Assembly: GCA_018242365.1 (NCBI GenBank)
Contig: JAFECB010000021.1
Coordinates: 1 to 64,000, forward strand
Source of the DNA: Pseudomonadota bacterium
GTDB taxonomy: Bacteria > Pseudomonadota > Gammaproteobacteria > Xanthomonadales > Xanthomonadaceae
DNA length: 64,000 nt
Direction of reading: 5' to 3'
The notes beneath the pieces are model-generated. The model was not told the DNA's origin. It ran no database searches and saw only the letters and a program-made list of their open reading frames with translations. Positions within the stretch are counted from its first letter, which is position 1. Each line of letters starts with the position of its first letter. The translations under genes and the position numbers were made by a program. Below, one piece after another: positions 51,137 to 63,300 of the stretch.

Positions 51137-51174
51137 GCCAAACGCTGATTGACGGAAGCCGGTCCGAAGAATTG

Positions 51175-51319
51175 GAGCAACGCTGATTTATCAGCGTTGC
51201 TCGCCGACCATGGAGGGTCGGTCGCGGACCGATCACGGAAGTGATTGATCCACGTGAGCCGCTTCCGGGCATGTACCGGAAGCGGCGTGTGCTGACAAGT
51301 CCAGGAGTGACTTGTCAGC
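51175..51319. repeat. Cluster of four perfect hairpins between convergent genes
   Basis: In 145 bases: a 13-bp stem with TT centre (51175-51202), a GGTCGGTC/GACCGATC hairpin (51216-51234), a 10-bp stem with loop GCATGTA (51259-51285) and an 11-bp stem with loop CAGGAGT (51291-51319). The gap 51137-51389 contains no gene. The sequences of the stems differ, so it is not one repeated element. Confidence 0.7.
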
Positions 51320-51389
51320 ATGGCCTCAGTGCTGCCTTGGCACATGGATGTGCCGCCAGAGGGTTTCTGGAACTTCGCGACGATGGTCG

Positions 51390-52196
51390 TCAGCGCTGGT
51401 CGAGGACGTTCCAGAGGGCGCCGTCGCGCTGCACGTATTGCGTCTGCGCTGCGCCGTTTCCGATCGTGACTTGCACATCACCGCTGCCGCTGCCATCGGT
51501 CATGTAGCGTTCGATGCTGACGCGAAGTGCGTGCGGGTGCGTGCAGTCCGCCATTGCTTGCACGGTGATGCCGCTGGCTGCTGCCATTGTGATGACCTCC
51601 GCGGCCGGCACCTTGCCATCGACACTGGCGCACGCGGTTTGCAACTTGTGCTGCGTGGCAGTCGTGGTGATCAATTTCGCCGCCAATGCCTTGGGGACAT
51701 CCATTCGGAAGATGCTGGTCTCGGTGATCGCCTCCGGAATGACCGGCGGTGCGGCGGCCGGGCGCGGTGCAGCTGCAACCGGCGGTGGCGTGCCCTTGTG
51801 GCGCGGCAGGAATACGATCAAGGCGATGACGATGCCGATCATCGCCAGCAGACCTATCCGCATGCGCTTGCGGCCCGGCGAGTTGGCACCCGAGCCGGGG
51901 GTGAAGCTGAAGCGATCATTGGGCAATGCGTCGGCGTAGCCCTCGCGGGTGGATTCCAGCAGGCCCAGCTCGCGCAGGATCTGGCGTGCGCGCGGTTGGT
52001 CGTCGGCGTTGATGATCCACAGACTGGGCAGGGTGTCGGGGTCGCGCGCCTTGCGCAGGTCGTAACTGAAATTGCCGCGTCGATAGCCACGCCAGGAACG
52101 GCCATTGGCGATCTTCACTTCGATGCCTTGCTTGCGCAGCAGGTCGGCGGCGAGTTCCACATTCTCCAGTCGCTGGCTGCGGAACACCTGCCTCAC
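51390..52196 (-). CDS. DUF2007-like signal-transducing protein with membrane anchor
   Basis: 268 residues from GTG 52196, whose TGA overlap with the tesB stop couples the two genes. The N-terminal 70 residues (RQVFRSQRLENVELAADLLRKQGIEVKIANGRSWRGYRRGNFSYDLRKARDPDTLPSLWIINADDQPRARQILRELGLLE) match DUF2007, a small fold with signalling annotations. A membrane helix (IGLLAMIGIVIALIVFLP) follows, and then an outer segment with PAAAPPVIPEAITETSIFRMDVPKALAAKLI. Function unknown. Confidence 0.7.
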   Translation of the reverse strand: MRQVFRSQRLENVELAADLLRKQGIEVKIANGRSWRGYRRGNFSYDLRKARDPDTLPSLWIINADDQPRARQILRELGLLESTREGYADALPNDRFSFTPGSGANSPGRKRMRIGLLAMIGIVIALIVFLPRHKGTPPPVAAAPRPAAAPPVIPEAITETSIFRMDVPKALAAKLITTTATQHKLQTACASVDGKVPAAEVITMAAASGITVQAMADCTHPHALRVSIERYMTDGSGSGDVQVTIGNGAAQTQYVQRDGALWNVLDQR

Positions 52197-53068
52197 GGCG
52201 TCGGCTCGTCGTGCAACACCCGGATCAAGCCTTCCTGCGCGGTGCTGGCCACCAGCCGGCCCTGGCGGTCGTAGACCATGCCGCGTGCCAATCCACGGCC
52301 GTCCTGCGCACTCGGGCTGTCGATCGAATACAGCAGCCAATCATCGGCACGGAACTCGCGATGGAACCACAGCGCGTGGTCCAGCGAGGCCATCAGCACG
52401 TTCGGTTGGTAGTAGCTGATGCCATGCGGGAAGGTGGCGGTGCCGAGCAGGTGGAAATCACTGGCATAGGCCAGCAGGGCGCGGTGCAGCTCCGGCGCGT
52501 CGCCAACCTTCTCGCTGAGCCGGAACCAGACCTGCTGGAACGGCGGCCGCTTGGGCGGGTTGAGTTCATCGCGCGGATAGACGTGGCGGAACTCGAACGG
52601 CCCATGTCGGTCCAGCCAGCGCTGCACCTTGATCGGCAACAGCGCCAGTTTCTCGGCGGGAACCGCGGGTGAGGGTTCGAGGTCTTCCGGCTTGGGCACT
52701 TCCGGCATCGACAGCTGGTGCTCGGCACCCGCTTCATGGTCCTGGAACGAGGCGGCGCAGAAGAACACCACCTGACCGTGCTGGATCGCGGTGACCCGTC
52801 GCACCGAAAAACTGCCGCCGTCGCGGGTGCGGTCCACGTTGTAGATGATCGGCGCTTCGATGTCGCCGGCGCGCAGGAAATAGGCGTGCAGAGAATGCGC
52901 GCCGCGTGGTGTTTTCAGCGTGGCCTGTGCGGCCGAAAGAGCCTGCCCCAGCACCTGGCCGCCAAACACGTACTTGGTGCCGATGTCGCGGCTCTGGCCA
53001 CGGAACAGGTTGTCCTCCAGCCGTTCCAGCGAGAGCAGTTCGATCAGTTCGGAAACGGGGCTGGTCAT
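52193..53068 (-). CDS. tesB: Acyl-CoA thioesterase II
   Basis: 291 residues, double hot-dog TesB: RLEDNLFRGQSRDIGTKYVFGGQVLGQALSAAQATL, RGAHSLHAYFLRAGDIEAPIIYNVDRTRDGGSFSVRRVTAIQHGQ, and the catalytic Asp-type HALWFHREFRADDWLLYSIDSPSAQDGRGLARGMVYDRQGRLVASTAQEGLIRV. It hydrolyses medium- and long-chain acyl-CoA. Second gene of a short leftward unit with the DUF2007 gene. Confidence 0.95.
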   Translation of the reverse strand: MTSPVSELIELLSLERLEDNLFRGQSRDIGTKYVFGGQVLGQALSAAQATLKTPRGAHSLHAYFLRAGDIEAPIIYNVDRTRDGGSFSVRRVTAIQHGQVVFFCAASFQDHEAGAEHQLSMPEVPKPEDLEPSPAVPAEKLALLPIKVQRWLDRHGPFEFRHVYPRDELNPPKRPPFQQVWFRLSEKVGDAPELHRALLAYASDFHLLGTATFPHGISYYQPNVLMASLDHALWFHREFRADDWLLYSIDSPSAQDGRGLARGMVYDRQGRLVASTAQEGLIRVLHDEPTP

Positions 53069-53116
53069 GGGCGAAATTATACGGCTCGCCCGGGCAAATC
53101 CCGATCAGCAGAGTGT

Positions 53117-53674
53117 TCAGTCATTGCGTCGCAGCGACACCGCGGCGAGCACGGCAGACCAGGGAAAACGTGGCCCCGGATCAAGCTTGCGGCACACACT
53201 CACGGCAGGGTCGTCGCTTGCGGGTACGCGTTCGCGATCCAGATCCTCATGGCCGACGATCCGGGTCAGCGATGGAATGCGCATTTGCAATGCATTGACC
53301 AGGGCAATCAGCGCGGCGATCTGCGGGTCCGGATAGTCCTCGGCCATCGCCTGCTGACGCGAATCCAGCCAATCGGGATAGCGCCCGGTATTGACCAGCT
53401 CGATGCCGATACTGCGCTCGTTCCAGCCACGCACATGGTGGGCGATGCGTTCGGGCGGGACGTATTCCTCGATGCGGCCGTCGCGGTCGATGTAGAAGTG
53501 ACCGCTGTTGCCGGTGCCGGAGTCGTACAGGAGGCGTTCGCCGTAGCTGCGGGCGGCGGCCAGATCGGGCAGTTCCGTGCAGTGGATCACCACCGTGTCG
53601 ATGACGTCGAGCGGGCGCGTCGCCAACTGATCGGCGTAGGGCAGGGGATGCGTGATGATCGCGGGGGCGGGCAT
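53117..53674 (-). CDS. AmpD-like N-acetylmuramoyl-L-alanine amidase
   Basis: 185 residues of the Amidase_2 family: VIDTVVIHCTELPDL (zinc His and the Glu), SGHFYIDRDGRIEEYVPPERIAHHVRGWNERSIGIELVN, IVGHEDLDRERVP and the C-terminal RKLDPGPRFPWS (third zinc ligand Asp). There is no signal peptide, so cytosolic AmpD-type recycling of muropeptides is likely. Another family member would be PGRP-like. Confidence 0.8.
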   Translation of the reverse strand: MPAPAIITHPLPYADQLATRPLDVIDTVVIHCTELPDLAAARSYGERLLYDSGTGNSGHFYIDRDGRIEEYVPPERIAHHVRGWNERSIGIELVNTGRYPDWLDSRQQAMAEDYPDPQIAALIALVNALQMRIPSLTRIVGHEDLDRERVPASDDPAVSVCRKLDPGPRFPWSAVLAAVSLRRND

Positions 53675-53696
53675 GCACCGATGCTAGCATTCACGC

Positions 53697-54233
53697 ATGA
53701 AAGGACATTGCATCCTGTCGCACGGCTTCGAAAGTGGCCCCGATGCGACCAAGGTGACGGCGCTGGCCGACGTAGCCCAGCGCCTGGGCTACAGCCACGA
53801 GCGCCCCGATTACACCGACCTCGACAGCAAGCGCGAAGTGACACCGCTGGGCGATGTGCAGGCGCGCATCGCACGCTTGCTTGCGCTGGCCGAGACAGCC
53901 GCGCGGCGCGGCCCGGTGGTGCTTGCCGGCTCCAGCCTCGGTGCCTACATCAGTGGCTTCGTGTCGCTGCAGGTGCCGGTGATCGGGCTGTATTTCATGG
54001 CGCCACCGGTGATCATGACGGGCGCGCCGCCGATGCCGGCGGCCAGCGTGCCGACCTCGGTGATCCATGGTTGGCACGATGAACTGATCCCCGCCGCGCA
54101 GGTGGTCGAGTGGGCCGGCGCGCGTGATGCACAGCTGCTGCTGGTCAACGATGGCCATCGCCTCACGGATCACGTGCAGGCCAGTGCCGATGCGTTTGCC
54201 GCGCTGCTGGCGAGGGTCGACAATGAAATGTAG
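53697..54233 (+). CDS. Small alpha/beta hydrolase (YqiA/UPF0227-like)
   Basis: 178 residues: ILSHGFESGPDATKVTALADVAQRLGYSHERPDYTDLDSKRE, nucleophile elbow VVLAGSSLGAYISGF, ASVPTSVIHGWHDELIP (Asp) and VNDGHRLTDH (His). Compact size fits the YqiA/UPF0227 type of serine hydrolases. The stop codon TAG is the first part of a 25-bp inverted repeat. Substrate unknown. Confidence 0.75.
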   Translation: MKGHCILSHGFESGPDATKVTALADVAQRLGYSHERPDYTDLDSKREVTPLGDVQARIARLLALAETAARRGPVVLAGSSLGAYISGFVSLQVPVIGLYFMAPPVIMTGAPPMPAASVPTSVIHGWHDELIPAAQVVEWAGARDAQLLLVNDGHRLTDHVQASADAFAALLARVDNEM

Positions 54234-54300
54234 GAGCGCACCGAAGGGGCGCGATTCAGCATCCGGCAACACCCGTCGCGCCCCTTCGGTGCGCTCCTAC
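54230..54300. repeat. 25-bp inverted repeat (REP-like) with a 21-base loop
   Basis: A perfect stem: 54230-54254 against 54276-54300; the arms begin GTAGGAGCGCACCGAAGGGG. GTAGGAGCG-type arms are typical of the REP-like hairpins found in pseudomonads and xanthomonads. It covers the end of the hydrolase gene and stops 14 bases before rlmKL. It can act as terminator or message stabiliser. Confidence 0.75.
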
Positions 54301-54314
54301 CGGGGTTGCAGGCC

Positions 54315-56447
<2,133 letters not shown>

Positions 56448-56539
56448 TGGCGTCGGTCTCAGCGGGTGAGACGGCCCTCGCGCAGACTGTGTCGAACGAG
56501 AGGCATGGGACGGAATTGCAAGGGATGCAACGGGACGGC

Positions 56540-59500
56540 ATGACCATCGACGCCGGCAATGCACGGGATCAAGCCCCGGCCGCGGGCTTCACCTTGCTGC
56601 GCGCCAGTCGCCTTGCGGCACTGGTCGAGCCACTTCGATCGGCACTCCAATCGACCAAGCCCGAGCATCCGCTGACGCCACAGACCGTGGTGGTGGCGCA
56701 TCCAGGCATGAAGCAATGGCTGATCGGCGCATTGGCCAGAAGCGCCGGGCCCGGCCATGTCGTCGCCAATCTGGAGCTGCAGCTGCCGAGCAGTTGGCTG
56801 GATGCCTTGTCGATGTCACTGCTGGGCGACCGTGTCGTCGCCTTGCCGCAGTATCGGCGTGCGCATTTGCGCTGGACCTTGCATGCGATGCTCGGGGAAG
56901 CGAGCGCGCATGGCGTCACCGATCCGCGACTGTCGGCATTTCTGGAGGATGCCGTCGGTGAAGACGAGTGCGCGCGTCGGCGGTTCCAGCTGGCGGATCG
57001 CCTGGCGCGGGTGTACTCGCAATACCTCGTCTATCGCAGCGACTGGCTGACGGCCTGGGAGGCCGGCAAGCATGGTTTCGTGACGGCCGCGCGCGGCGAC
57101 GAGCGACAGCGTGCATTGGAAACGCAATGCCTCGCGCCTTTGTGGCAGGCCACGGTCAGCCGCTTGGGCGAGCATCGCGGCCGGCTGGTACAGGCCTTGC
57201 CGCAGGCGCTGGCGCACGCGTCCGATCAGTTGCCGCCCTTGCATGTGTTCGGCTTGTCACACCTGCCACCGGTCGAACTGGACGTGTTGCGCAGTTATGC
57301 GCGGCTCGCGCCGGTCATCCTGTACGTGCCCGATCCCTGTCGCGAATTCTGGGGTGGCCTGTACGCGGCGCAGGGCGAGGGTCGCTGGCGCATGCAGGAT
57401 GCCGGGGCGTGGCGATCGTTCCGCGAGGAAGAACAAACGCGCTTGCAGGACCCCGATGCGCTGGACTGGCGCGAACAGGGCCATCCATTGCTTGCGCGCT
57501 GGGGTCGCATGGGCCAGCACTTCTTCGCGGCGCTGGCCGATGATGAGGTGCGCGAAGACACCCGCCATTGGCAGGACCAGCAGCCGGCCACACCGACCAC
57601 TCGCCTGGCACGCCTGCAGGACAGCATCCGATCACTCGATCCGGACCTGCTGCACGAAGACATCCAGACGGCCGAGGCGCGTGCCGACACCAGTTTGCGC
57701 GTGCATGCCTGCCATACCCGGCTGCGTGAACTGGAGGTACTGCACGACGTGTTGCTGGATGCCATCGAAAAGAACGGCGTCCGACCCGGCGACATCGTGG
57801 TCATGGCTCCGGATATCCAGCACTACCTGCCATTGATTCCTGCCGTGTTCGGTGAGCCAGGCGCGGTCCGCGACAGCCTGCTCCCCTTCCATCTTGCCGA
57901 TGTGCCGGTAGCGCGCAGCCATCCGCTGTTCACCCTGTTCGAGACCTTGCTGGGCATTGGCGGTGCCCGTGTCACCGCCACCGACGTGGTGGACCTGCTG
58001 GGGCACGCCGAATTGCGCCGCGCATTGGCACTCGATTCCGCCGATCTCGACAGCCTGCTGGAATGGCTGCGGGAAAGTCAGGTGGCCTGGGGTCTCGATG
58101 GCATGCACAAGGCGGACTTGCACTTGCCGGCACGCGCGGAATTCAGCTTTGCCTGGGCGATGGATCGCATGTTGGCCGGCTATGTCATGGGTGCAGCCTC
58201 GGTCGATGGCCATGTTGAATCCGTCACCCTGCCGGATGGCGTCGCACTGATGCCGGTGGCGGGTATCGATGGCCCATCGGCCAATGCCATTGGCGCGCTC
58301 GACAGGCTGTTGCGTGAGCTGCAGGCGTGGCGGGGATTGGCGCATCAGCAACAGTCGGCAAGCGCCTGGGCGGACGCCTTGCGCGTGCGCTTCGATGCCT
58401 TGGTGCGGATTGATCCGGAGGATGGCGATGCGCGTGATGCGCACTCCGCGATCCATCGGGCCATCGCCCAGATGGCCGCCGAACCCGCGCGTAATGGGCA
58501 AGACCCCGAGCTGCGCCTGTCGGTGGTGCGTGAGCTGCTGCAAGATACGCTGGCTGCGGTGCCGGAGCGCCAGCGCTATCTGCTGGGCGGCATCACCTTC
58601 TGCGGCATGGTGCCGCAACGCGCCATCCCGTTCGAGGTGATTTGCGTGCTGGGGCTGGATGAAGGCGGCTTCCCGCGACGGAGCGCCGATGGCGGCATCG
58701 ACCTGATCGAGCAGTTCCGCCGGATCGGGGATCGCGATGTCGCGACCGATGATCGTTACCTGTTCCTGGAAACGGCGATGTCGGCAGGCAAGCGCCTGCA
58801 CTTGAGCTATCTCGGGCAGAACGTGCGTGATGGCAAACCGCGCAACCCTGCGACGCCGTTGGCGGAGTTGTTGGCTGAGCTGGATGCGCGTTGCGGCATC
58901 GCCGCCGACGCCAGGAATCCCTCGCGACCCTGGCGGGTGCAGCATCCGCTGCAACCGTTCGACGGGCGTTACTTCGATCCGGCCAATCCGGCGCTGTTCA
59001 CCTATTCGCGTGCATTTGCCGGCATGACCGGGGAGGGTGGATCGCCCATGCCCAGCTTGCGTCAGACGGGCATGCCCACGGCTGAGCCGTGGCCAGATCC
59101 TTTGCCATTGCGGAGCCTGGAAAATTTTTTCAAGGATCCCGCCAAGGCCTTGCTCAAGGATCGGCTGCAGCTGTCGCTGGATGCCCTGGATGATGATGCA
59201 CGCCTGCCCGACGAGGAGCCGATGGATGGCATCTCGCCCCTGCATGCATTGGCGAGCCGGTTGTTCCTGACCTCGGTGTTGCCACGCAAATGCAGCGATC
59301 CGGATTGGCAGTGGCAGGGTTTGCCACCGGATTGGGTGGTCTACGGGGGGCTGCTGCCACTGGGTGAGGCCGGACAACAGGCGTGGCGCATGCAGGCCGA
59401 TGCAATTGCCGCCCTGTGGGAAAAGGCGGAGGCCAGTGGACGGTTTGACGCGCGCAGCGGACAGGGCGGGCAAACCATGCCGGTGGAGGTGTGCCTGCAT

Positions 59501-60325
59501 GACAGTGCTTTGCAAGAGGCGATTGCCACGCCACAGCTTCGCATCGTCGGCAGCGTGCGAAATGTGTTTCCGTTGCGCAATTCGGAACGCGGACTGCAGC
59601 TCGTCGTGGCGTGTCCGAAGCCGAAGCAGGACCAGCAACTTCACACAGCAGACCAGCTGACCTTCAAGCACCGCGTTCCGGCTTTCCTGCAATGGGCCTT
59701 GTTGCGCCTGCAGCATGTCGGTAGTGGTCCGCCCGATCCGGTGCGCCTGACCCTGCTGGCTGAGGACGAGCCTGACCTGGCAGTCCAGGCCAATGCCTGG
59801 GACCTGCGCTATTGCGTGGCGTCCGAAACCGAGCGTCGACAGATGGAGGACGATTTGCGCCTGCGTGTGCGTGGGCTGGTCGATTTCGCCCGATGCGCAG
59901 GAGAAGGCCGGGCCATGTATTACCCGCAGGCCAGTTGGGCTGCCGCGCAGGTGTCGCGAAAGAAGAAGACAGGCCGCAAAGGGCGCGGCAAGTCGGCAAG
60001 CAAATCCGGTGCTGCCGATGCCTGCAACGATGTCGTGGCCGGTGAGCAACAGGTGAAGGACGTCAGCATCGCCGAGATCGCCAAGTCGGTCGGCAGTGTC
60101 TGGACCCGCGATTTCGGCGATATACCCGGCGAACGCGACTATGCGCCGGGCTATTCCCGCCTGCTAGAAGGTGATCTCCGGTTTGGCGACAGCGAATCCG
60201 ATCCGGGTTCCCATGCCTTGCATGCATTGTTTCGGGATGCCGAGGCACTCGATGCCTTGCTCCAGCTCGGCGTTGCTGAGGAAACGGACGGGACAGGTGA
60301 TGCCGCGACGGGGGACGCGTCATGA
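56540..60325 (+). CDS. recC: Exodeoxyribonuclease V, gamma subunit (RecC)
   Basis: 1,261 residues from ATG 56540 (MTIDAGNARDQAPAAGFTLLRASRLAALVEPL...). ATG 56447, next to the rlmL stop, is possible but adds a non-conserved tail. Features: PQTVVVAHPGMKQWLIGALARS, RVVALPQYRRAHLRWTLHAML, YRSDWLTAWEAGKHGF, FGLSHLPPVELDVL, an inactivated helicase-like middle and the C-terminal SRCD domain. It holds the Chi-recognition channel of RecBCD. It overlaps recB by four bases. Confidence 0.92.
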   Translation: MTIDAGNARDQAPAAGFTLLRASRLAALVEPLRSALQSTKPEHPLTPQTVVVAHPGMKQWLIGALARSAGPGHVVANLELQLPSSWLDALSMSLLGDRVVALPQYRRAHLRWTLHAMLGEASAHGVTDPRLSAFLEDAVGEDECARRRFQLADRLARVYSQYLVYRSDWLTAWEAGKHGFVTAARGDERQRALETQCLAPLWQATVSRLGEHRGRLVQALPQALAHASDQLPPLHVFGLSHLPPVELDVLRSYARLAPVILYVPDPCREFWGGLYAAQGEGRWRMQDAGAWRSFREEEQTRLQDPDALDWREQGHPLLARWGRMGQHFFAALADDEVREDTRHWQDQQPATPTTRLARLQDSIRSLDPDLLHEDIQTAEARADTSLRVHACHTRLRELEVLHDVLLDAIEKNGVRPGDIVVMAPDIQHYLPLIPAVFGEPGAVRDSLLPFHLADVPVARSHPLFTLFETLLGIGGARVTATDVVDLLGHAELRRALALDSADLDSLLEWLRESQVAWGLDGMHKADLHLPARAEFSFAWAMDRMLAGYVMGAASVDGHVESVTLPDGVALMPVAGIDGPSANAIGALDRLLRELQAWRGLAHQQQSASAWADALRVRFDALVRIDPEDGDARDAHSAIHRAIAQMAAEPARNGQDPELRLSVVRELLQDTLAAVPERQRYLLGGITFCGMVPQRAIPFEVICVLGLDEGGFPRRSADGGIDLIEQFRRIGDRDVATDDRYLFLETAMSAGKRLHLSYLGQNVRDGKPRNPATPLAELLAELDARCGIAADARNPSRPWRVQHPLQPFDGRYFDPANPALFTYSRAFAGMTGEGGSPMPSLRQTGMPTAEPWPDPLPLRSLENFFKDPAKALLKDRLQLSLDALDDDARLPDEEPMDGISPLHALASRLFLTSVLPRKCSDPDWQWQGLPPDWVVYGGLLPLGEAGQQAWRMQADAIAALWEKAEASGRFDARSGQGGQTMPVEVCLHDSALQEAIATPQLRIVGSVRNVFPLRNSERGLQLVVACPKPKQDQQLHTADQLTFKHRVPAFLQWALLRLQHVGSGPPDPVRLTLLAEDEPDLAVQANAWDLRYCVASETERRQMEDDLRLRVRGLVDFARCAGEGRAMYYPQASWAAAQVSRKKKTGRKGRGKSASKSGAADACNDVVAGEQQVKDVSIAEIAKSVGSVWTRDFGDIPGERDYAPGYSRLLEGDLRFGDSESDPGSHALHALFRDAEALDALLQLGVAEETDGTGDAATGDAS

Positions 60326-63300
60326 ACACGCCAAAGGATTGGACCGAACTCCCGCTCGACGACGGCGGACGCAGTCTGGTCGAGGCCAGCGCCGGTACCG
60401 GCAAGACCTGGACCATCGGCGCGCTCTATCTGCGGCTGTTGCTGGAGCAGAAGCGCACGCCGCGCCAGATTGTCGTGGCCACGTTCACCAATGCCGCCGC
60501 GGCCGAGCTTTCGGAGCGCCTGCGTGAGCGTCTGTTGCAGGCCTTGGCCGAAGCCGCGCGCTTTGTCGAGGACGAGGGTTCGATGACGGCTGCGGACATG
60601 TCGATGGACCGTGTCTGGCTGCGACGACGCTGGCACTCCAATTCGGGTCAGCGCCTGGCCGATATCCAGCGCCTGCAGGCAGCCCTCGGTGAGTTCGATG
60701 GTGCGCCCATTTCCACCTTGCATGCACTATGCACACGCATCCTCGCCGATCATCCGCTGGCTGCCGGCGTGTCGTTCCGTGGGCGCGCCATCATCGATGC
60801 CAGGACGCTTGCAACCTCCCTGCAGGACGATCTGTGGCGGGTGATCGCACAGGGGCGCGATGACGATGCCTTGGTCCTGCTGGCGCGTGCTGCAGGGATC
60901 ACGCGAGCCGACTTGAAAAAACATGTGCCCGTGCTGATGCAGGCCAATGTGGTGGTCGGTGTCGAGGGCGGGATTGACCTTGCTGCAATGTTGCGAGGCC
61001 TCGATTTCCTGAAGGATCCTGCGGCGTGGGCGCAATGGGTGCGTGGGGTGGCCACAACGCACATGAAAAGCAACGCCCGCTTGCTGCGTGCGTGGAATGC
61101 GCTGGCCGATGCGCTGATTGCGTCATCGCACGGGGCATTTGACGAGCTGTTGACGTATTTCGACGATCTTCGAAATTGTGCGGCACTCCCGGGGATCAAG
61201 AAGGACGGCAGCCAACACCTCGATGTGCAGGCGTTGGTCAGGCAAACCCAAGAGATCATGAGGTCGCTGCCGGTCCTGGTCATCGACCTTGCTTGCTGCA
61301 ATCCACCGCTGCGCAGCTTCCTCGTCGCCGCCCAGAGCTGGTGCCGGTCGGTATTGCAGGCGCGTCTGGATGCGGCCGATCAAACCACCTTCGATGCCTT
61401 GCTGTACAGCGTGCGCGATGCGCTGGAGCCGCGCGATGGACAGCGTGCGCTGGCCGATGCGCTGCATAAGGCATGGCCGGTCGCGCTGATCGATGAGTTC
61501 CAGGACACGGATCCCGTCCAATTCGGCATCCTCGATGCGATCTATCGCGATGCCGCGGGCACGCCGCGTGGCCGGCTGGTGATGATTGGTGATCCCAAGC
61601 AGGCCATCTATCGCTTCCGTGGTGGCGATGTGCAGGCATACGAGGCCGCGCGTGCGTCGGTGCCAGCGCAAGATCGGCTGACCCTGGACACCAATTTTCG
61701 CTCCAGTCGCGGCTACGTGGCGGCGATCAACGCGTTCTACGCGCGGACAGGAAACATGTTGGGTCCGTCCGCATCGACGACCACGATTGAATATGAGCAT
61801 GTCCACGCCAGTGGTCGCCGCGATGAGCGGCCGATGTGTTCGGCCACGACCGGCGCTCCAGTCGAGCAGCCATTGGTATTGCATGTATTGCGCCAGCAAC
61901 CACCCGACACCGATCTCGAGACATTGGCGCTGCGTGCCTGCGCCGGGCAGATCGTGCAGGCCCTGTCGAGCGAGGGCTATCGCATCGGAGATTCGGCATT
62001 GAAGCCGGGCGATATCGCCGTGCTGCTGCCGAGCCATGCGCAGATCGCCAGACTCTCGGCCATGCTCAAGCGGCGCAAGGTGCCGTGCGTGGCGGTATCA
62101 CAGCAGAGCGTGTTCGGTACCGGGACCGCGCGTGACCTGCGCCTGATCCTGCATGCGGCCTTGCGTGCCGATGATGCGATGGCCTTGCGCGCTGCCTTGG
62201 TCACGCGGCTGTACGGTTGCAGCCTGAGCGATCTCCAGCGCCTGCGCGATGCGCCAGCGGAATGGGAGGGCCATGCAAGTCGCTTCCATGTGCTGCATGG
62301 CGTGCTGGAACGGCGCGGGCCGCTGGCGCTGGTTGCCTGGCTGATGGAGGCGCAGGCCGCACGCCTGCTGGCGACGGTGGAAGGCGAGCGCACCCTCACC
62401 GACCTGCGTCATCTGGGGGAATTGTTGCAGGAGGCGTGGCTTGCATGCGGAAGCGGCGAGCGGCTGGAAGCATGGTTCGCGGATCAGGTGGATGGCAGCG
62501 GTGACGGTGATGACGACGCCGTGGATGCGCGTGCGCTGCGGTTGGAGTCGGATGCGGATCGGGTGAAATTGATGACCCTGCACGTCAGCAAGGGGCTGGA
62601 ATTCCCGGTGGTGTTCCTGCCGCTGATGTGGAAGCACGGCCGCCCCGTGATTGCCAGCAAGAGTGCGCAGTGGCTGGTGGACGAGCAGACCGGCATGAAG
62701 TGCATCGTTCTCGGCCCTGCCAGGGACGAGGTGAAGCTGCAGGAACACGAAGAACGCTACCGCATGCTGTACGTGGCGCTGACCCGGGCCATCCACGCCT
62801 GCCATGTGCATGTGCTGGCGAATACCGTGAAGCGCTCCGACGATGCGCCACTCAATGCCATCGTGGATCCGCTGTTGCAGGATGAAGAACCTGCAGAGCC
62901 CTCATGGATCGCGCGCAGCGAAGGGTGGTCGATGTGTCCCGATGCGGTCTGGTCCGCGGGCGAGGCATCGCATGCCACCCGCGCGGCGCGCACGCTTCCG
63001 CCGCTGCCGGTGGGGCCGCTGCCACAGCGGCATAGTTTCTCCACCCTGGTGGACAGTCGTCATCGGCACACGAATCGCGAGGACAGTGCTGCCGCGGATG
63101 AGGCCATGGGCGATCTCGGGTCGCCAGGTTCCGGCCCTGAAGCCTGCTCCGATCAGCACGGGCATGCGGCGCTGGACGCACTCGCCGGCGTCGCCGGTCC
63201 GGATTTTGGCGATGCCGTACATGCCGTGTTCGAGCACCGCATCGCCGGTGCACCCATTGATGTACCGGCAGTGCGTGGCGCGCTTTCAATGCATGGTGTG

